The notes under the pieces are model-generated. The model did not search any database and was not told where the DNA came from. It saw only the letters and a program-made list of their open reading frames with translations. This document shows, piece by piece, positions 1 through 7,509 of a stretch of 64,000 nucleotides of DNA (position 1 is the stretch's first letter; each line of letters starts with the position of its first letter). The stretch comes from JALZOC01 sp038320555. GTDB lineage: Bacteria > Acidobacteriota > Vicinamibacteria > Vicinamibacterales > 2-12-FULL-66-21. The position numbers were made by a program, and so were the translations under genes. The stretch is from NCBI GenBank assembly GCA_038320555.1, contig JBBQEJ010000007.1, forward strand, positions 8,210-72,209, given 5' to 3'.

Positions 1-19
1 ATCGGCAGGCCGACGGGCT

Positions 20-1618
20 TTAGGCGAGTGTCGACGCGTACTCCTCGTACGTCCCCTTGAAATCCGTGATCTGGCCGTTGTCGAAGTGCCACACGCGCGA
101 GCCGACTTCTTCCATCAGATCCTGGTCGTGCGTCACGAGCAGGACCGTGCCGTCGAACTTCTGCAACGCCACGTTCAGGGCGTTAATCGATTCGAGGTCC
201 AGGTGGTTCGTCGGCTCGTCGAGGATGAGCAGATTCGGCTTCTGCAGCATGAGGCGGCAGAACAGCAGCCGCGCGGTCTCGCCTCCCGAGAGCGCCTCGG
301 TCGGCTTCAAGCCTTCCTCCCCGCTGAACAGCATCTGTCCAAGCAGCCCATGGATGTCCTGCCGGGCGGCGTCCGGATCGAAACGGTGCAGCCACTCGAC
401 TGCCGTCATGCCCTTCTCGATCACGCCGGTGTGATCCTGGGCGAAGTAGCCGATCGAGACCTCGTGTCCCCAGCGCACGGAACCGCTGTCGAGGTCCGCG
501 GGAGACGAAGGCAGGTTCGGTGAATCCGCGAGCAACGCCTTGAGCAGCGTCGTCTTGCCCAGACCGTTCCGCCCGACGAGGACGATCTTCTCGCCGCGGT
601 TGACGATTGCGCTGAAGTTGGCAATCACAGGCGCGCCGCCGTGCGCCTTGCTTACGCCCTTGATCTCCATGGCGGTCCGGCCCGACGGCCGGTTCATCTG
701 GAACTTGATATACGGGCGCTGAATGTTCGATCGCGCCAGCTCCGTTGTCTGCAGCCGCTCGACTTCCTTGCGGCGTGACTGGACCTGACTGGACCGGGTG
801 CCGGCGGAGAAGCGCGCGATGAAGTCGTTCAACTGTGCGATCTTCTTCTCGCGCTGTGCGTTCTCCGACTCGATGCGCGATCGAATCTGTGTCTTGGCCA
901 CCACCATGTCGTCGTACCCGCCCGTGTACGTGATGATGGTCTGATAGTCGATGTCGGCGATCTGCGTGCAGACGGAGTTGAGGAAGTGACGGTCGTGCGA
1001 GATCACGATCAACGTGCCCGTATAGCGCGCGAGAAACTCGTGCAGCCAGTGGATCGAATCAAGGTCGAGATGGTTCGTGGGCTCGTCGAGGAGCAGCGCT
1101 TCTGGATGTCCGAACAGTGCCTGCGCGAGGAGTACGCGGACCTTCTGCCCGCCCTGAAGCTCGCTCATCTTCCGTTCGTGCACCGCGTCGGGAATATCGA
1201 GACCCTGGAGCAGAATCGCCGCGTCACTTTCGGCCGTATAACCGTCTTCCTCGCCGACGATGCCCTCGAGCTCGCCGAGCCGCATGCCATCGTCGTGCGT
1301 CATGTCCGCCTTGGCGTAGAGCTTCTCGCGCTCTTCGAGCGCGCCCCACAGCCGATGGTTTCCCATGATGACCGTGTCGATGACACGGAACTCGTCGAAC
1401 GCATACTGGTCCTGCCGAAGCACGCCCAGCTTGGCCGGCTTGACGACCGTGCCCTGCTGGGGCGGGAGCTCACCGGTCAGCAGCTTCATGAATGTGGACT
1501 TGCCGGCGCCATTGGGCCCGGTCAGGCCGTACCGCCGGCCGCTTGAAAAGGTCGTGGTGACATCATCGAAGAGCACCTTCGACCCGAACCGCATCGAAAC
1601 ACCCTGGACTGAAATCAT
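20..1618 (-). CDS. ybiT: ABC-F family ATP-binding protein, YbiT type
   Basis: Soluble tandem-ABC ATPase of the ABC-F class, which acts on translating ribosomes and is not a transporter; no membrane segment is seen. From the chosen start (532 aa) there is a Walker A GPNGAGKST at about residues 34-42, a signature-like ELQGGQ, Walker B LLLDEPTNHLDLDS, a charged inter-domain linker, then a second Walker A GRNGLGKTT, signature LSGGE and a second LLILDEPTNHLDLES. Length and the opening residues MISVQGVSMRFGSK match E. coli YbiT (about 530 aa). The frame is open 60 codons further upstream, but that part is low-quality sequence lying over the promoter, so ATG at 1618 is used. A TATAAT box on this strand lies at 1664-1669. 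Divergent from the M28 peptidase gene. Confidence 0.93.
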   Translation of the reverse strand: MISVQGVSMRFGSKVLFDDVTTTFSSGRRYGLTGPNGAGKSTFMKLLTGELPPQQGTVVKPAKLGVLRQDQYAFDEFRVIDTVIMGNHRLWGALEEREKLYAKADMTHDDGMRLGELEGIVGEEDGYTAESDAAILLQGLDIPDAVHERKMSELQGGQKVRVLLAQALFGHPEALLLDEPTNHLDLDSIHWLHEFLARYTGTLIVISHDRHFLNSVCTQIADIDYQTIITYTGGYDDMVVAKTQIRSRIESENAQREKKIAQLNDFIARFSAGTRSSQVQSRRKEVERLQTTELARSNIQRPYIKFQMNRPSGRTAMEIKGVSKAHGGAPVIANFSAIVNRGEKIVLVGRNGLGKTTLLKALLADSPNLPSSPADLDSGSVRWGHEVSIGYFAQDHTGVIEKGMTAVEWLHRFDPDAARQDIHGLLGQMLFSGEEGLKPTEALSGGETARLLFCRLMLQKPNLLILDEPTNHLDLESINALNVALQKFDGTVLLVTHDQDLMEEVGSRVWHFDNGQITDFKGTYEEYASTLA

Positions 1619-1731
1619 GATCGATCGCTCTATCGGGTTGATCGGAAGACGAGAGAACCACCTATTATAGCCCGGAACTGCGCTATATTGGTGGCTTCCC
1701 TCGATTTTCCTGACACGCTGGAGAGGACACG

Positions 1732-3435
1732 ATGAAACGAGAGTTCCGCAGGCTGGTGCTGGCCGCCGGCACCGCTGCGCTCGTGGCGACGCTGCCATTG
1801 GGCGCCGCAGGCGAGAAGATCGACTACGAAGCCATCGACAAGATTAAACAGCAGGGCATGCTCCCGCAGAACTCGCAGGTCATGGAGATCTCGAGCTGGC
1901 TGACCGATGTGTATGGCCCGCGACTGACGGGGTCGCCCAACACCCAGAAAGCAGGCGAGTGGGCCGTCTCGAAAATGAAGGAGTGGGGACTTCAGAAAGT
2001 CTCGCTCGAGAAGTGGCCCGAGCAGATGCAGTTCGACCGTGGATGGACGAACGAAAAATTCTACATGGCCGCCCTCACGCCGCAGGCCTTCCCGATTCCG
2101 GGTACGCCCACTGCGTGGACGCCAGGCACCGACGGTCTGGTCAAGGGCGAAGTCGTTCTGGTTCCAGAAACCACGCAGGAAGACCTGCAGAAGTATGCCG
2201 GCAAGCTGAAGGGGAAATGGGTTCTGACGCAAGCCGCGCCCGACGTGCCGGCGTTGTGGACGGCGCCTGCGACCCGCAATACGCCAGAGGAACTCGAACG
2301 GATGGAACTCCTGACGCCGCCTTCATCAGAGTTCGGACTGACGCCTCCTGGAGGCGGTCGCGGCGGCCGGCAGGGCGGACCGGGGGGAGGAAGGGGACAG
2401 GCGGGCGCGGCACCCTTCAATCGCAACGACTTCTTCCGCGCCGAAGGGGTTCTCGGCACGCTGTCCACTGCCGCGCGCGGCCATGGCATCTACACGATCA
2501 GCGGGGATCGCAGGTGTGATCCGGCGTCCACGCTGCCGGCGGTGATGATTCCCGCCGAACAGTACGGCCGTATGGCGCGCATGCTGGCCAAGAACCTGCC
2601 GGTCACGATCGAAGCTGATATCAAGAACACCTACAATCCCAACCCGGTGATGTTCAATGTCGTGGGAGAAATTCCGGGGACCGATAAGGCGGATGAGCTC
2701 GTGATGCTCGGTGCGCATTTCGATTCGTGGCATGCGTCAACGGGAGCCACCGACAACGCCGCGGGTTCGGCGGGAATGCTCGAGGCGATGCGCATTCTGA
2801 AGCAGAGCGGCGTGCGTCTTCGCCGGACGGTTCGCATCGGACTGTGGACAGGCGAGGAGCAGGGCCTCATCGGATCGGCCCAGTATGTCGCCGCTCATTT
2901 CGCATCACGCGGTCCCGCTCCGGCAACGCCTCCCAATGTCAGCGCGCCCAATCCGTTCCCGGGACAGTGCGGCGGGGGTGGTGGTGGTCGCGGTGGCGCG
3001 CTCGGCCCGCTCGAGTTCAAGCCCGATCATGCGAAGTTCGCCGGTTACTTCAACATCGATAACGGCACGGGGGCAATCCGCGGAGTTTACCTCCAGGGAA
3101 ACGATACCGTCGCGCCGATCTTCCGCGAATGGATCGAGCCGTTCCGGAGCCTGGGGATGTCGTACCTGACGATTCGAAACACGGGCGGCACCGATCACCA
3201 GTCATTCGATCGCGTCGGGCTGCCGGGCTTTCAGTTCATTCAGGACGAGGTCGAATACGGCACGATGACGCACCACACGAACCTCGACAGCTACGAGCGG
3301 CTGCAGCCGAACGACATGATGAAGAACGCGACCATCGCGGCCGCATTTGCGTACCTGGCCGCGAACCGCGACGAGAAGCTGCCGCGCAAGCCGCTTCCGG
3401 CGCCGCCAACAACTGGCCGCGGCAGCGGGCAATAG
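1732..3435 (+). CDS. Secreted M28-family zinc aminopeptidase/carboxypeptidase
   Basis: Predicted exported di-zinc peptidase of 567 aa. An N-terminal signal peptide covers about residues 1-27. A PA-like insert lies near 130-310. The catalytic domain shows the M28 metal ligands H329 and D331 (GAHFDSW), D341 (TDNAAGS), the E375-E376 pair (TGEEQGL), D443 (NIDNGTG) and H489 (GGTDHQSF). Two glycine/arginine-rich low-complexity inserts (about 207-227 and 413-423) interrupt the fold; similar Gly-Arg inserts occur in the propeller protein at 5747-6847, so they look like a trait of this genome. A ribosome-binding site GGAGAGGA precedes the ATG. Substrate is not predictable. Confidence 0.93.
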   Translation: MKREFRRLVLAAGTAALVATLPLGAAGEKIDYEAIDKIKQQGMLPQNSQVMEISSWLTDVYGPRLTGSPNTQKAGEWAVSKMKEWGLQKVSLEKWPEQMQFDRGWTNEKFYMAALTPQAFPIPGTPTAWTPGTDGLVKGEVVLVPETTQEDLQKYAGKLKGKWVLTQAAPDVPALWTAPATRNTPEELERMELLTPPSSEFGLTPPGGGRGGRQGGPGGGRGQAGAAPFNRNDFFRAEGVLGTLSTAARGHGIYTISGDRRCDPASTLPAVMIPAEQYGRMARMLAKNLPVTIEADIKNTYNPNPVMFNVVGEIPGTDKADELVMLGAHFDSWHASTGATDNAAGSAGMLEAMRILKQSGVRLRRTVRIGLWTGEEQGLIGSAQYVAAHFASRGPAPATPPNVSAPNPFPGQCGGGGGGRGGALGPLEFKPDHAKFAGYFNIDNGTGAIRGVYLQGNDTVAPIFREWIEPFRSLGMSYLTIRNTGGTDHQSFDRVGLPGFQFIQDEVEYGTMTHHTNLDSYERLQPNDMMKNATIAAAFAYLAANRDEKLPRKPLPAPPTTGRGSGQ

Positions 3436-3443
3436 ATCTCCCG

Positions 3444-3545
3444 CTGACGCGGGGGACTACAAGTCCCGCGCTGCGGGCGTCCCCGACGCGAGACTGAAGT
3501 CCTGCGTCAGGCGCGGCGCTGACGCGCGGTTCATCCGACGCCCGT
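3444..3545. repeat. Extragenic inverted repeat, GGGACT/AGTCC type
   Basis: The region between the M28 stop codon and the receiver gene is filled by palindromic DNA. An arm at 3444-3458 (CTGACGCGGGGGACT) pairs with 3498-3510 (AGTCCTGCGTCAG), and related GACT/AGTC and GACGC/GCGTC units continue to 3545. It lies between convergent genes, so it could also end transcription, but no T-tract follows. Confidence 0.6.
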
Positions 3546-3549
3546 AGCG

Positions 3550-3924
3550 TCAGTCCTGCCGATCAGAAGCCAGTTGTTTCCTGATGAGTGTCAGCAGACG
3601 ATCGAAGTCCACTGGTTTCGGCAGGCAGTCCACCGTGCCGAGCTCGAAGGCGACCGTTGCGGCATGTGACGCGCCGCTCAGGCAGAGGATTGGAATCTTC
3701 GCGAGGTCGGGATCCCGAAGCTGTTCCGCCCGGAACTGCAGGGCGTTCATGCGCGGAAGCATCAAATCGAGCACGATGAGGTCGGGCCGCTCGCGGCGAG
3801 CGGCCGCCAGCGCTTCCGCGCCGTCTTCCGCTGTCGCGATACGATAGCCCTCCCCGCCAAGAGCCGTCACCATCATCGCAAGAATGTCTGGATCGTCCTC
3901 GACCAGGAGGATGAGGGATCGCAT
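3550..3924 (-). CDS. Single-domain response regulator (CheY-like receiver)
   Basis: A 124-aa receiver domain with no output domain. It shows the acidic pair at residues 10-11 (VEDD), the phospho-acceptor D53 in IVLDLMLPRM, S83 in CLSGA and the lysine K103 in PKPVDF. The open frame reaches 4038, but the domain begins at MRSLILLVEDD, so the ATG at 3924 is used. No histidine kinase is adjacent, so the partner is unknown. It most likely acts as a phospho-relay or protein-interaction module. Confidence 0.88.
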   Translation of the reverse strand: MRSLILLVEDDPDILAMMVTALGGEGYRIATAEDGAEALAAARRERPDLIVLDLMLPRMNALQFRAEQLRDPDLAKIPILCLSGASHAATVAFELGTVDCLPKPVDFDRLLTLIRKQLASDRQD

Positions 3925-3983
3925 TTCTGCTGGCCAGCATACCTTCTTCGCAGGTTTCCGGGCGGCCAGAATTCCGTCTCTCA

Positions 3984-4012
3984 TTGCGCCGCCGCCGGCC
4001 AGCCCATACAAT
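3984..4012 (+). promoter_or_regulatory. Candidate sigma-70 promoter for a short intergenic RNA
   Basis: TTGCGC at 3984-3989 and TACAAT at 4007-4012 are separated by exactly 17 bp and point into a gene-free interval that ends in a terminator-like hairpin at 4077-4104. No plus-strand protein-coding gene of good quality starts between them. Confidence 0.45.
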
Positions 4013-4018
4013 CGCGGT

Positions 4019-4120
4019 GTCGGACGCATCAGGCGCATAGCGCATGAAAGGGTCCTCCCGGGCTCTGCGTTCGACGGCCCGCCGGTGTCAAGGCACCGGC
4101 GGGCTCTTTCTGTGTTTCTC
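4019..4120 (+). ncRNA. Candidate small RNA of about 100 nt, family not recognised
   Basis: Defined only by flanking signals: a 17-bp-spaced promoter (3984-4012) and a perfect 11-bp GC-rich stem with a 6-nt loop (4077-4087 with 4094-4104) followed by a T-rich run. It lies between the receiver gene and the FTR1 gene, both on the opposite strand. No match to a known riboswitch, SRP RNA, 6S RNA or tmRNA was recognised by eye. It could be an independent sRNA or a by-product of a bidirectional terminator. Confidence 0.35.
4077..4120 (+). terminator. Rho-independent terminator-like hairpin
   Basis: Perfect 11-bp stem GCCCGCCGGTG / CACCGGCGGGC with a 6-nt loop, then TCTTTCTGTGTTTCTCGTTTT. The T-rich side is on the plus strand, so it best fits a plus-strand transcript. 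It also lies just after the 3' end of the minus-strand FTR1 gene, where it could act without a T-tract. Confidence 0.6.
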
Positions 4121-4136
4121 GTTTTACGAGTCGACC

Positions 4137-5087
4137 CTAGGCGCGGCCGGCCTGCAGTGCGCGGCCCTGCGGACGCGCGAGCACAAAGGATCCCACGACG
4201 ATCGCCGCGGCGAAGATCTGCGCGGCAAGCGTCTCAACCGTCGGGAATATCGCGAACCACAATCCCATCCAGCCGGGGATGACGCGCTCGAGCGGCACAA
4301 TCGGAGTCGTGGGGAGCCATCGCGCGAGCTGCATTTCCTGCGCCTGCTCGCCAACCATGACGAGGAGCACGAGTCCAAGCATCACGCCGGTGAACACGAG
4401 CATCCGGCGATAGGGAAGCCGCCGGTGCGCCACAAACGTCAGCACGCCGACGATCGTGGTGAGGGCCAGACCGATCGAGACGCCGTAGAACACGGGCGTG
4501 CCACCGAGCTTCAGTCGATAGCTTTGCAGGAAGAGCACGATCTCGAATCCTTCACGATAGAGCGACGAAAAACCGAGCAGCGCGAGACCCCACCAGAGAC
4601 GGCCGTCGGAAGCATGCTTCATCAGCGTCTGCTTCCTGCGGCTGTGCATTGAGATCCAGCCGGCCCAATAGACCTTGTGGAAGAACCAGTTCATGACGAG
4701 CAGCAGCACGAGGATTGCGAGCAGCCCGGTTGCTGCCTGCAGATCGAGCGCCGGGACGTTGTCCGCGAAGCTGTCGACGATGCTGATGGCCGCTCCCCAG
4801 GTCAGAAGCGCCGCCAGGAACGCGGCGCCTGCTCCGGCCGCGACGGGTCGTTGGAATGACCGTCGCGCCCCGACCATGTTCGCCGTAATCGCGGAGAGCA
4901 CGAGGATGCACTCGAGCCCCTCACGGAACACCAGCACCGCGATATCGAGGACGCGCGCGCCGAAGTCGCCATGGCCGGTCGGGTCTGGCAAACCGCCGGT
5001 CCGGAGCACCTGGAGGATGAGAATTGCCGCGACCGCCGCAGCTCCAGCGGTCAGGGGAAAGGTTATAAATGGTATCCGTCTCAGCAT
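4137..5087 (-). CDS. FTR1-family iron permease
   Basis: Polytopic inner-membrane protein of 316 aa with about seven hydrophobic segments. It carries both REXXE-type motifs of the FTR1/EfeU family: REGLE at 55-59 and REGFE at 178-182, each inside a membrane segment, where they bind ferric iron. The family imports Fe(III) together with a ferroxidase or periplasmic partner. No EfeO or EfeB homologue is seen here; the nearby cupin protein is not an obvious substitute. A perfect 9-bp inverted repeat lies 23-50 bp upstream of the start (5110-5137), a likely operator. Confidence 0.9.
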   Translation of the reverse strand: MLRRIPFITFPLTAGAAAVAAILILQVLRTGGLPDPTGHGDFGARVLDIAVLVFREGLECILVLSAITANMVGARRSFQRPVAAGAGAAFLAALLTWGAAISIVDSFADNVPALDLQAATGLLAILVLLLVMNWFFHKVYWAGWISMHSRRKQTLMKHASDGRLWWGLALLGFSSLYREGFEIVLFLQSYRLKLGGTPVFYGVSIGLALTTIVGVLTFVAHRRLPYRRMLVFTGVMLGLVLLVMVGEQAQEMQLARWLPTTPIVPLERVIPGWMGLWFAIFPTVETLAAQIFAAAIVVGSFVLARPQGRALQAGRA

Positions 5088-5109
5088 GTTGGCGATATAC
5101 GACTAGATC

Positions 5110-5137
5110 GGTCGGATAGGTAAGCTTATATCCGACC
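5110..5137. promoter_or_regulatory. Candidate operator upstream of the iron permease gene
   Basis: Perfect inverted repeat GGTCGGATA (5110-5118) and TATCCGACC (5129-5137) with a 10-bp spacer that itself contains the palindrome TAAGCTTA (5121-5128). It is 23 bp from the FTR1 start and 139 bp from the cupin start on the other strand. Spacing and position suit a dimeric repressor or activator. It does not look like a classic Fur box, so the regulator is unknown. Confidence 0.5.
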
Positions 5138-5275
5138 TCTCCGGTCGTCAATACCGCCAAGCCAAAAGGTGGCTGGACCGGGTCCAGACCCGCGCCGCGA
5201 AGTCGTTTACCATACGCTCGCGACCGGCAGCAGGCAAGTACGTCTGGTGGAGATTCTGTGGAGTTCTGAAAAGAG

Positions 5276-5746
5276 GTGGTCCTGCGTCTTGTCGTTACGA
5301 TTGTCGCGGTGGCGGCGTTTGCCGTCCAGGGCCAGAATGGCCCGAGTGGCGTCCACGTGTGGAAGGCGGCCGATATCGCCGCCAAGGGTACGTCGCTCGC
5401 GCAGAAACTGGATGCGCAGAACGTGGCGAGCGAAGTCATCGCCACCGAGGGAAATCGGAGATTCATGGTGGCGCACCGGGAAGGATCTGGCTTGGCGGAG
5501 TGGCACGAGAAGGAGGCGGACGTCATGTTCATCTCCGCCGGCAACGTGACGATGGTCTATGGCGGCACCATCGACGAGAGCAAGACCACAACACCCGGCG
5601 AGATGCGGGGCCCATCGATTCGCGGAGGGACCGAGGTGCCGCTCGGGCCGGGCGACGTGCTGCACATCCCGGCGAAGGTTCCGCACCAGATGAAGCTGGC
5701 GCCCGGCGCCAAGGTCACGTACTTCGTCACGAAGGTTGTGGAGTAA
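5276..5746 (+). CDS. Small cupin-domain protein, probably exported
   Basis: A 156-aa protein with a hydrophobic N-terminus (signal-like, residues 1-19) and a single cupin barrel. WHEKEAD near residues 76-82 and the later PGDVLHIPAKVPHQM contain the conserved histidines and glutamates of cupin motifs 1 and 2, so it may bind a metal. The frame opens with GTG at 5276, and an AAGAGG overlaps it, so the exact start is uncertain by a few codons. It ends with TAA directly abutting the stop codon of the convergent propeller gene. Function beyond the cupin fold is unknown. Confidence 0.78.
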   Translation: MVLRLVVTIVAVAAFAVQGQNGPSGVHVWKAADIAAKGTSLAQKLDAQNVASEVIATEGNRRFMVAHREGSGLAEWHEKEADVMFISAGNVTMVYGGTIDESKTTTPGEMRGPSIRGGTEVPLGPGDVLHIPAKVPHQMKLAPGAKVTYFVTKVVE

Positions 5747-6847
5747 TCAGCGGCGCGTGGTCCAGGCCAGGCCGTCGGGCTGCCGGCCGGCCTGGATGCG
5801 CCCGGTCACCTCGAGCGTCTTCAGGTCGATGACGGCGACGTTGTCGTCTGGAGTGCACGCCACATACGCGCGCGCCCCGTCGGGCTGCATCTCGATGCCG
5901 GCGGCGCCGCGCCCGATCTTCAATCGCTTCACCTCCCGGTTCGTCGCGGCATCGATGATGGCCAGTTCCGGTCCCCCGAGCGTCGAGACGAATACCAGCC
6001 TACCGTCCGGCGTGAACTTGAGGCGGTTCGCGCCGTTCACATTTGCGGCGAGGGTGTCTGTGACTTTCTTCGACGCCACGTCGATGATCGAGATGGTGCC
6101 GTCCTGTGCGTTGGCTGCCCAGATCTGCGTGCCGTCTGGAGAGACGTCAAATCCCTCCGCGCCTCGGCCGACCGGCACGACGGTTTCGTTCCAATCCATC
6201 TGAGGGCCGCCGCGTCCGCCCGGATCGCCGCCGCGCCCCGGCATCTCCGCAGGCGGCGCGCCTCCGCGATCGGGCGTTCCTGGAGGTGGTCCGCCGCGGC
6301 CGCCTCGTCCGCCGCCGGCACTTTTCTCGATAATCGTCATCGTCGCCGAGCTCACATTCGACGTTACGATGCGCGAAAGGTCCGGCGATACGAAGATCAT
6401 GTGCGTACGGTTCTGTCCCGTGCCGAGGATCCAGTCCACTTTGTTCGTCGCGGGATCGTAGTTGCCGATCGCCTTTGCGGCCTCAGCGGTGAACCACAGT
6501 TTCCCGCCGGTGAACGTGAGCCCGTGCGGGGCGCGCAACGCACCGAGATCGATCGGAGGCGACGGCTTCATGGCCACGAGATCGATCACGGTAATGAGAT
6601 TGATCCCGCCGTTGTAATTCGAAATGTACGCGACGCGCCCGTCGCTGGACGCGACGACCTCGTGCGGGTCCGGTCCCGATGGCGCGCGCCCCAGCACCTT
6701 GAGCGTCGCTGGATCGACAACGGATAATGTCTGATCGGACTTGGCGAGCACCAGCAACGTCCCAGCAGGGGCGGAGGACTGACCCTGCGCCGTCAACACG
6801 GCGGCTGCGCAGGCAGTGATGAGCACCAGACTGACTCGTATTTTCAT
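5747..6847 (-). CDS. Secreted YVTN beta-propeller repeat protein
   Basis: A 366-aa exported protein with a signal peptide (MKIRVSLVLITACAAAV...) and repeated propeller units such as TLSVVDPATLKVLGR, IIDVASKKV, IIDAATNREVKRL and VIDLKTLEVTGRI, about one every 42 residues, as in YVTN-family surface proteins. A Gly/Pro/Arg-rich insert sits between blades, near residues 175-215. The frame is open 16 codons upstream, but the signal peptide starts at ATG 6847. Role unknown; such propellers usually serve in binding or in oxidoreductase scaffolds. Confidence 0.85.
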   Translation of the reverse strand: MKIRVSLVLITACAAAVLTAQGQSSAPAGTLLVLAKSDQTLSVVDPATLKVLGRAPSGPDPHEVVASSDGRVAYISNYNGGINLITVIDLVAMKPSPPIDLGALRAPHGLTFTGGKLWFTAEAAKAIGNYDPATNKVDWILGTGQNRTHMIFVSPDLSRIVTSNVSSATMTIIEKSAGGGRGGRGGPPPGTPDRGGAPPAEMPGRGGDPGGRGGPQMDWNETVVPVGRGAEGFDVSPDGTQIWAANAQDGTISIIDVASKKVTDTLAANVNGANRLKFTPDGRLVFVSTLGGPELAIIDAATNREVKRLKIGRGAAGIEMQPDGARAYVACTPDDNVAVIDLKTLEVTGRIQAGRQPDGLAWTTRR

Positions 6848-6931
6848 ATCCGCGACGGGAGCGTACCAGCCATGACGTAAGTGCAATCGCTGCATGATGA
6901 TCGTATGTTACGCCAGGGAACTGGAGGATGG

Positions 6932-7450
6932 ATGCGGAAGATTGTGTATGTGGCTGCGGCGGTTGTGGTTGTCGGATTGCTCCTCCTTTTGTGGATGAAG
7001 AGCGGGTCGACGGAGGATGAGGCGGCGATTATCGTCAAGAACGGCTCGATCGAGATCGAGACAGCGGACGGAGAGTGGAAAGACGGCGACGACGCGTGGG
7101 TCAACGAGACAGCCGGCAAGCACAACGACAAGGAACTTTGGGTCAAAGTCACGTCTTCGACAGGGACGTGCCGGGGTGTGGGACAGCCGATCAGAATCCA
7201 ATACAGCAAATCGAATGACCGCGCGGTGTTTACGACGGGCGGCAGTTTCCTGGCGCCACACAGAACGCGAGTGGGTCCTCAGGCCGTCATCACCTTCGTG
7301 GACAGGAGACATCTCAGGGCCGGAACAGCCGGCGATGGCGGGCATATCAACGCGGTGCAGGCCCGAAGCGCAACCTGCAGCATTGCCGCCGAAAGCTCCA
7401 ACGTCGAAATCAGCATCTGCTCATCGCAGACCGCAAAGGCCTGCCAGTAG
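6932..7450 (+). CDS. Small membrane-anchored protein of unknown function
   Basis: A 172-aa protein with a GGAGG ribosome-binding site just upstream of ATG 6932 (the frame is open earlier, but this start places the membrane anchor first). It has a single transmembrane helix at about residues 5-21, then a soluble region that should face the periplasm. Four cysteines lie in the soluble part. No family was recognised. It starts divergently from the propeller gene. Confidence 0.65.
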   Translation: MRKIVYVAAAVVVVGLLLLLWMKSGSTEDEAAIIVKNGSIEIETADGEWKDGDDAWVNETAGKHNDKELWVKVTSSTGTCRGVGQPIRIQYSKSNDRAVFTTGGSFLAPHRTRVGPQAVITFVDRRHLRAGTAGDGGHINAVQARSATCSIAAESSNVEISICSSQTAKACQ

Positions 7451-7493
7451 GACAGTAGGCTCTTTGATTTCAGGCATTTGGCCCTGGATGCCC

Positions 7494-7499
7494 TATAAT
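7494..7499 (+). promoter_or_regulatory. -10 box TATAAT very close to an ATG
   Basis: A consensus TATAAT ends 10 bp before the ATG at 7510. Transcription would begin at about 7506, giving a leaderless or near-leaderless mRNA for the kor operon. No consensus -35 at 17 bp was found. Confidence 0.5.
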
Positions 7500-7509
7500 A
7501 TTGCCTTGA

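Noticed and set aside
3550..3924. Two-component system with a nearby kinase
   Set aside because: No histidine kinase gene lies within several kilobases; the receiver stands alone.
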